Below are positions 5,578 through 7,817 of a stretch of 7,817 bases of DNA, one piece after another. Positions within the stretch are counted from its first letter, which is position 1, and each line of letters starts with the position of its first letter. Below the pieces are notes generated by a model that saw only the letters and a list, made by a program, of their open reading frames with translations, ran no database searches and had not been told where the DNA came from. Made by a program: the position numbers and the translations under genes. Origin of the DNA: Treponema sp. (GTDB lineage Bacteria; Spirochaetota; Spirochaetia; Treponematales; Breznakiellaceae). The stretch covers positions 1 to 7,817 of the forward strand of contig JAISTO010000107.1 of NCBI GenBank assembly GCA_031272575.1. Direction: 5' to 3'.

Positions 5578-5624
5578 CCCACTCCCCACTCCCCACTCCC
5601 TACTCCCTACTCCCTACTCACCCC
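5578..5624 (-). repeat. Heptanucleotide array with G-quadruplex-type tracts after sppA
   Basis: On the plus strand there are three units CCCACTC (5578-5598) then three CCTACTC (5599-5619), followed by ACCCC. On the sppA sense strand this gives seven G tracts of 3-4 separated by AGT, AGTA or TGAGTA, beginning directly after the TGA stop. Such a pattern can fold as a G-quadruplex in DNA or mRNA. No conventional terminator follows sppA, so the array occupies its 3' untranslated region. Confidence 0.7.
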
Positions 5625-7496
5625 TCACTCCAGAAAGCCCAGCGGGAGCAGGGGCAGGGCCTTGCCGTTCTCGCGCAGGCGGAAGGAGATATCCTCCCAG
5701 AGGGACGCGGCCTTCGCGGCCGGCAGCCCGGGCAAGAGGAGCGTGTCGAGCGAGAGGGCCGGGGCGGAGGCTAAAGCCTCCTGCGAAGCCATGGCGCGGG
5801 CAAGGAGGGCTTCGTAGAAGCCGGGCTTCGGGTACTCACGGCAGGAAACCTTTTTTTGGGGGCTGAGCTTGGCAAGCCGCGCGGCCTCCTGGAGCGCGGC
5901 CTCGAGCCCGCCCGCGCCGTCCGCAAGACCTATCCTGAGCGCGGCGCTGCCTGAGTAGACCCGCCCCTGCGCGAGATTCTCCACCGTTTCGCGGGGCAGG
6001 CTGCGCCCCGCGGCCACGCGTCCGACAAAGGCATCGTAGAGGCTGAGTATGTAGCCCTTGTAGCGCTCGGTTTCCTCCGCGGACAGGTCGCGGCTCGGGA
6101 GGAGCATACCGGTCAAGAGGTCGGCGTGTTCCCCGCGCGCGAGAGTCCCCAGCGAGAGCCCCAGTTTCGCGTCCAGGCCCTTGTCGTAGAACCAGGTGCC
6201 GATTACCCCGATAGAGCCGGTGAGTGTATAGGGGGAGACGATGATGCTGCTCGCGTCCATGGCGGCCCAGTAGCCCCCTGACGCGGCCACGGCCCCCATC
6301 GACACGACCACCGGCACCCGCCGCTTCGCGTCCCTGATCGCCTCCGCGATATAATCCGCCGCGACCGCGCTCCCGCCGGGGCTGTCGACTCGCAGCACGA
6401 TCGCCTTGACGCGCTTCTTTTCGGACAACTCGCGGATAAGGCGCGCCACCGCGCGCGCGCCCATGCCCCGGTCCAGTTCCGTCGTGCCCTGCGCCTTGAT
6501 CACCGCGAGCTCCGGCCCGCCCCCCCGCTCGCCCGGGTAGGCCCGCGCCTTCCTGCCCGCCGTCATAATGCTTGACGGGATATCCCCGAACACGACCACT
6601 GAGGGTACTGCGGCCTCTTTAGGCTCGTCGGCATCCGCCGCAGCGCTTTGGTCATCCTTAACGGGGCTGGCAGTATCATCATTATTATTATTAAGGATGA
6701 CCTCACTGCTCCCCTCGAGGCTGCGCAGCGCCGCGATGATGCCGTCCCTGCGGCCCGCGAAGTCGACCAGGCCGCGCGTTCGCGCCTCCGCCGCCCCAAA
6801 GAGGAAGCCCCGGTTGATGAGGTCCGAAAAGGCCTCGTCCGAAAGGCCCCGCGCTGCGCAGATCGTCTCTTTGCTCAACGCGAAGATGTCGTCCAGGTAC
6901 GCGCCGTACTGTTCCTTGTCCGCGTCCGAGAGGCTGTCGCGGGTAAAGGTTTCCGCCGCGCTCTTGTAGGTGAAGAAGCGCAGCTCCCGCGCGCCCACGC
7001 CGAGTTTTTCGAGGGCCTGCCGGACATAGCCGCGGCCCCAGGCGTAGCCCGCAAGGAGCAGCGTGCCCCCGTCATCCATAACGACGCGATCCCCCACTGA
7101 CGCGAGGCAGTAGAGGTCGATATCCGCATCGTTGAAATAGGTGATGACCTTTTTGCCCCGCTCCCGGAATGCGCGGAGCGCCTCGCGGATTTCCCAGAGG
7201 AAAACGCGGTCCGCCTGCAGCCCCGCCGTGTTGACGATGATCCCCGCGAGGCGTTTGTCGTCCCCCGCTTTTTGAATCACCTTGATCGTGTCGAGCAGCG
7301 ACGGGGCATAGAGGCGCTGCAGCCTGCCCCGCGCTATCCGTGTGTTGTTGAGGCAGAGTTCGAGGTAGCGCCCCGTCCCCCCGCCGCTTTTAAACGAGCG
7401 CCCTCCGGCGCCGTCAGTCCGCGTACATGCCGCCATACTTATCCCCAATAGCAGGGCCCCCCCTTTTAAGAGGGCGCCCCGAATAGAGCCTTTCAT
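5625..7496 (-). CDS. sppA: Signal peptide peptidase SppA (67K type), lipoprotein form
   Basis: This is a Ser/Lys protease that cleaves leftover signal peptides at the inner membrane. The 623 residues hold two tandem S49-type domains as in the long E. coli enzyme. The general-base lysine is Lys178 in YKSAAETFTRD and the nucleophile is Ser406 in MGAVAASGGYW; TLTGSIGVIG and VDSPGGSA are further family marks. Residues 1-24 form a signal sequence ending SMAAC, a relaxed spirochaete-like lipobox, so it is probably a lipoprotein anchored by Cys24. An Asn/Asp-rich linker (about 265-297) separates the domains and is encoded over an inverted repeat. Two 7-G runs lie in the coding strand. ATG 7496 has no Shine-Dalgarno and sits 6 bp from a -10 box. 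It is a single-gene unit, divergent from the rpn-type gene. Confidence 0.92.
   Translation of the reverse strand: MKGSIRGALLKGGALLLGISMAACTRTDGAGGRSFKSGGGTGRYLELCLNNTRIARGRLQRLYAPSLLDTIKVIQKAGDDKRLAGIIVNTAGLQADRVFLWEIREALRAFRERGKKVITYFNDADIDLYCLASVGDRVVMDDGGTLLLAGYAWGRGYVRQALEKLGVGARELRFFTYKSAAETFTRDSLSDADKEQYGAYLDDIFALSKETICAARGLSDEAFSDLINRGFLFGAAEARTRGLVDFAGRRDGIIAALRSLEGSSEVILNNNNDDTASPVKDDQSAAADADEPKEAAVPSVVVFGDIPSSIMTAGRKARAYPGERGGGPELAVIKAQGTTELDRGMGARAVARLIRELSEKKRVKAIVLRVDSPGGSAVAADYIAEAIRDAKRRVPVVVSMGAVAASGGYWAAMDASSIIVSPYTLTGSIGVIGTWFYDKGLDAKLGLSLGTLARGEHADLLTGMLLPSRDLSAEETERYKGYILSLYDAFVGRVAAGRSLPRETVENLAQGRVYSGSAALRIGLADGAGGLEAALQEAARLAKLSPQKKVSCREYPKPGFYEALLARAMASQEALASAPALSLDTLLLPGLPAAKAASLWEDISFRLRENGKALPLLPLGFLE
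6650..6702. repeat. 12-bp inverted repeat inside the sppA linker
   Basis: GGTCATCCTTAA (6650-6661) and TTAAGGATGACC (6691-6702) are perfect inverted repeats around 28-29 bases that include an ATT trinucleotide run (6679-6691). The stretch encodes the Asn/Asp-rich linker and keeps the reading frame. It is more AT-rich than the surrounding gene, as if inserted in frame. Confidence 0.6.
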
Positions 7497-7502
7497 GCGG
7501 AC

Positions 7503-7531
7503 AGTATAGCAAAAATGGGAAAAAAGGTAAA
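7503..7531 (-). promoter_or_regulatory. sppA promoter
   Basis: On the minus strand: TTTACC (7526-7531), 17-bp spacer, TATACT (7503-7508) preceded by TGC. Only 6 bp separate the -10 box from the ATG at 7496, so transcription would begin at about the A of the ATG. Confidence 0.6.
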
Positions 7532-7549
7532 TGGAGTGACGGTGCGCCC

Positions 7550-7578
7550 TTGCCTTTTCCCCGCCCCCATGCTATACT
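7550..7578 (+). promoter_or_regulatory. Promoter of the Rpn-type gene
   Basis: TTGCCT (7550-7555), 17-bp spacer, TATACT (7573-7578) preceded by TGC. The ATG at 7585 is 6 bp beyond, the same geometry as the divergent sppA promoter. No Shine-Dalgarno is present. Confidence 0.6.
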
Positions 7579-7584
7579 CTCCCT

Positions 7585-7817
7585 ATGACCCGACTCAACG
7601 TACTCAATGACTTCGCCTTCATGAAGTCTTTCGGCGAAAAAGGTGACGAGCCTCAATTGATGGCCTTTCTCAACGCGGCGCTGCGGAAGACCGGCCGGAC
7701 GCCCATCACCGAGATCGAAATCCTCGAAGACCGCGACCTGCCCGCGGACGACATCCGCGGCAAGGGGGGCAAGGTTGACGTCCTCGCGGCCATTGCGGGC
7801 CGCGACAAGGCCAATGT
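7585..7817 (+). CDS. Rpn / PD-(D/E)XK nuclease-family putative transposase, N-terminal part
   Basis: Only the first 77 codons are in the window; the frame is open at the right edge. The protein begins MTRLNVLNDFAFMKSFGEKG, followed by EPQLMAFLNAAL, IEILEDRDLPADD and KGGKVDVLA. This is the start of the recombination-promoting nuclease (Rpn, PDDEXK_2) family: NDFAF.K.FG, then the aspartate of the nuclease core, here Asp65 in KVDV. The E-x-K/Q part would lie beyond the edge. E. coli Rpn proteins promote RecA-independent DNA exchange; spirochaetes and many other bacteria carry multiple copies. Whether this copy is intact cannot be told. It starts a rightward unit divergent from sppA. Confidence 0.85.
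   Translation, partial: MTRLNVLNDFAFMKSFGEKGDEPQLMAFLNAALRKTGRTPITEIEILEDRDLPADDIRGKGGKVDVLAAIAGRDKAN

Noticed and set aside
5578..5619. Heptamer array as CRISPR or coding repeat
   Set aside because: Unit length of 7 bp without spacers, located after the sppA stop; it is a simple tandem repeat.
7444..7496. Hairpin at the sppA start (CCCTCTT with AAGGGGG) as a translation switch
   Set aside because: It includes a wobble pair and lies in signal-peptide codons; GC-rich code alone explains it.

Overview
The window looks like chromosomal DNA from a GC-rich spirochaete, most likely a Treponema of the gut type. This is an inference from gene content: a spirochaete-flavoured Rpn/PD-(D/E)XK family gene, a lipoprotein-type SppA, an AAA/DUF4143 ATPase, and a sigma-like protein I cannot place in a named family. 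The genes are GC-rich. Two AT-rich intergenic blocks (1-516 and 5309-5624) are packed with repeats and palindromes.

Layout: (1) 1-466 holds a repeat element with terminal inverted repeats and internal hairpins, then a second hairpin-rich element. (2) 467-520 is a pair of 22-bp direct repeats next to a promoter. (3) 553-1689 (+) is an AAA/DUF4143 ATPase. (4) 1707-4269 (-) is a tight livM-livG-livF operon for branched-chain amino acid uptake, convergent with the ATPase gene. The second permease (livH) and the binding protein (livK) are absent. (5) 4403-5308 (+), divergent from livM, encodes a 301-residue protein that looks like a highly diverged sigma-70-type factor, with a possible overlapping leader ORF at 4386. 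(6) 5309-5624 carries a second, inverted relative of the left-end repeat and an inverted pair of heptanucleotide arrays; the second array is strongly G-tracted on the sppA sense strand. (7) 5625-7496 (-) is sppA, a lipoprotein signal peptide peptidase. (8) 7585 to the right edge (+) is the start of an Rpn/PD-(D/E)XK nuclease gene, divergent from sppA.

Two patterns stand out. First, four transcription units (ATPase, livM, sppA, rpn) have a promoter with a 17-bp spacer and an extended -10 of the form TGNTATMMT only 6-14 bp before the ATG. This predicts leaderless or nearly leaderless mRNAs, whereas the internal operon genes livG and livF have good Shine-Dalgarno sites. Second, the repeats at the two ends of the window share a conserved scaffold into which different small hairpins appear to have been inserted at different places.
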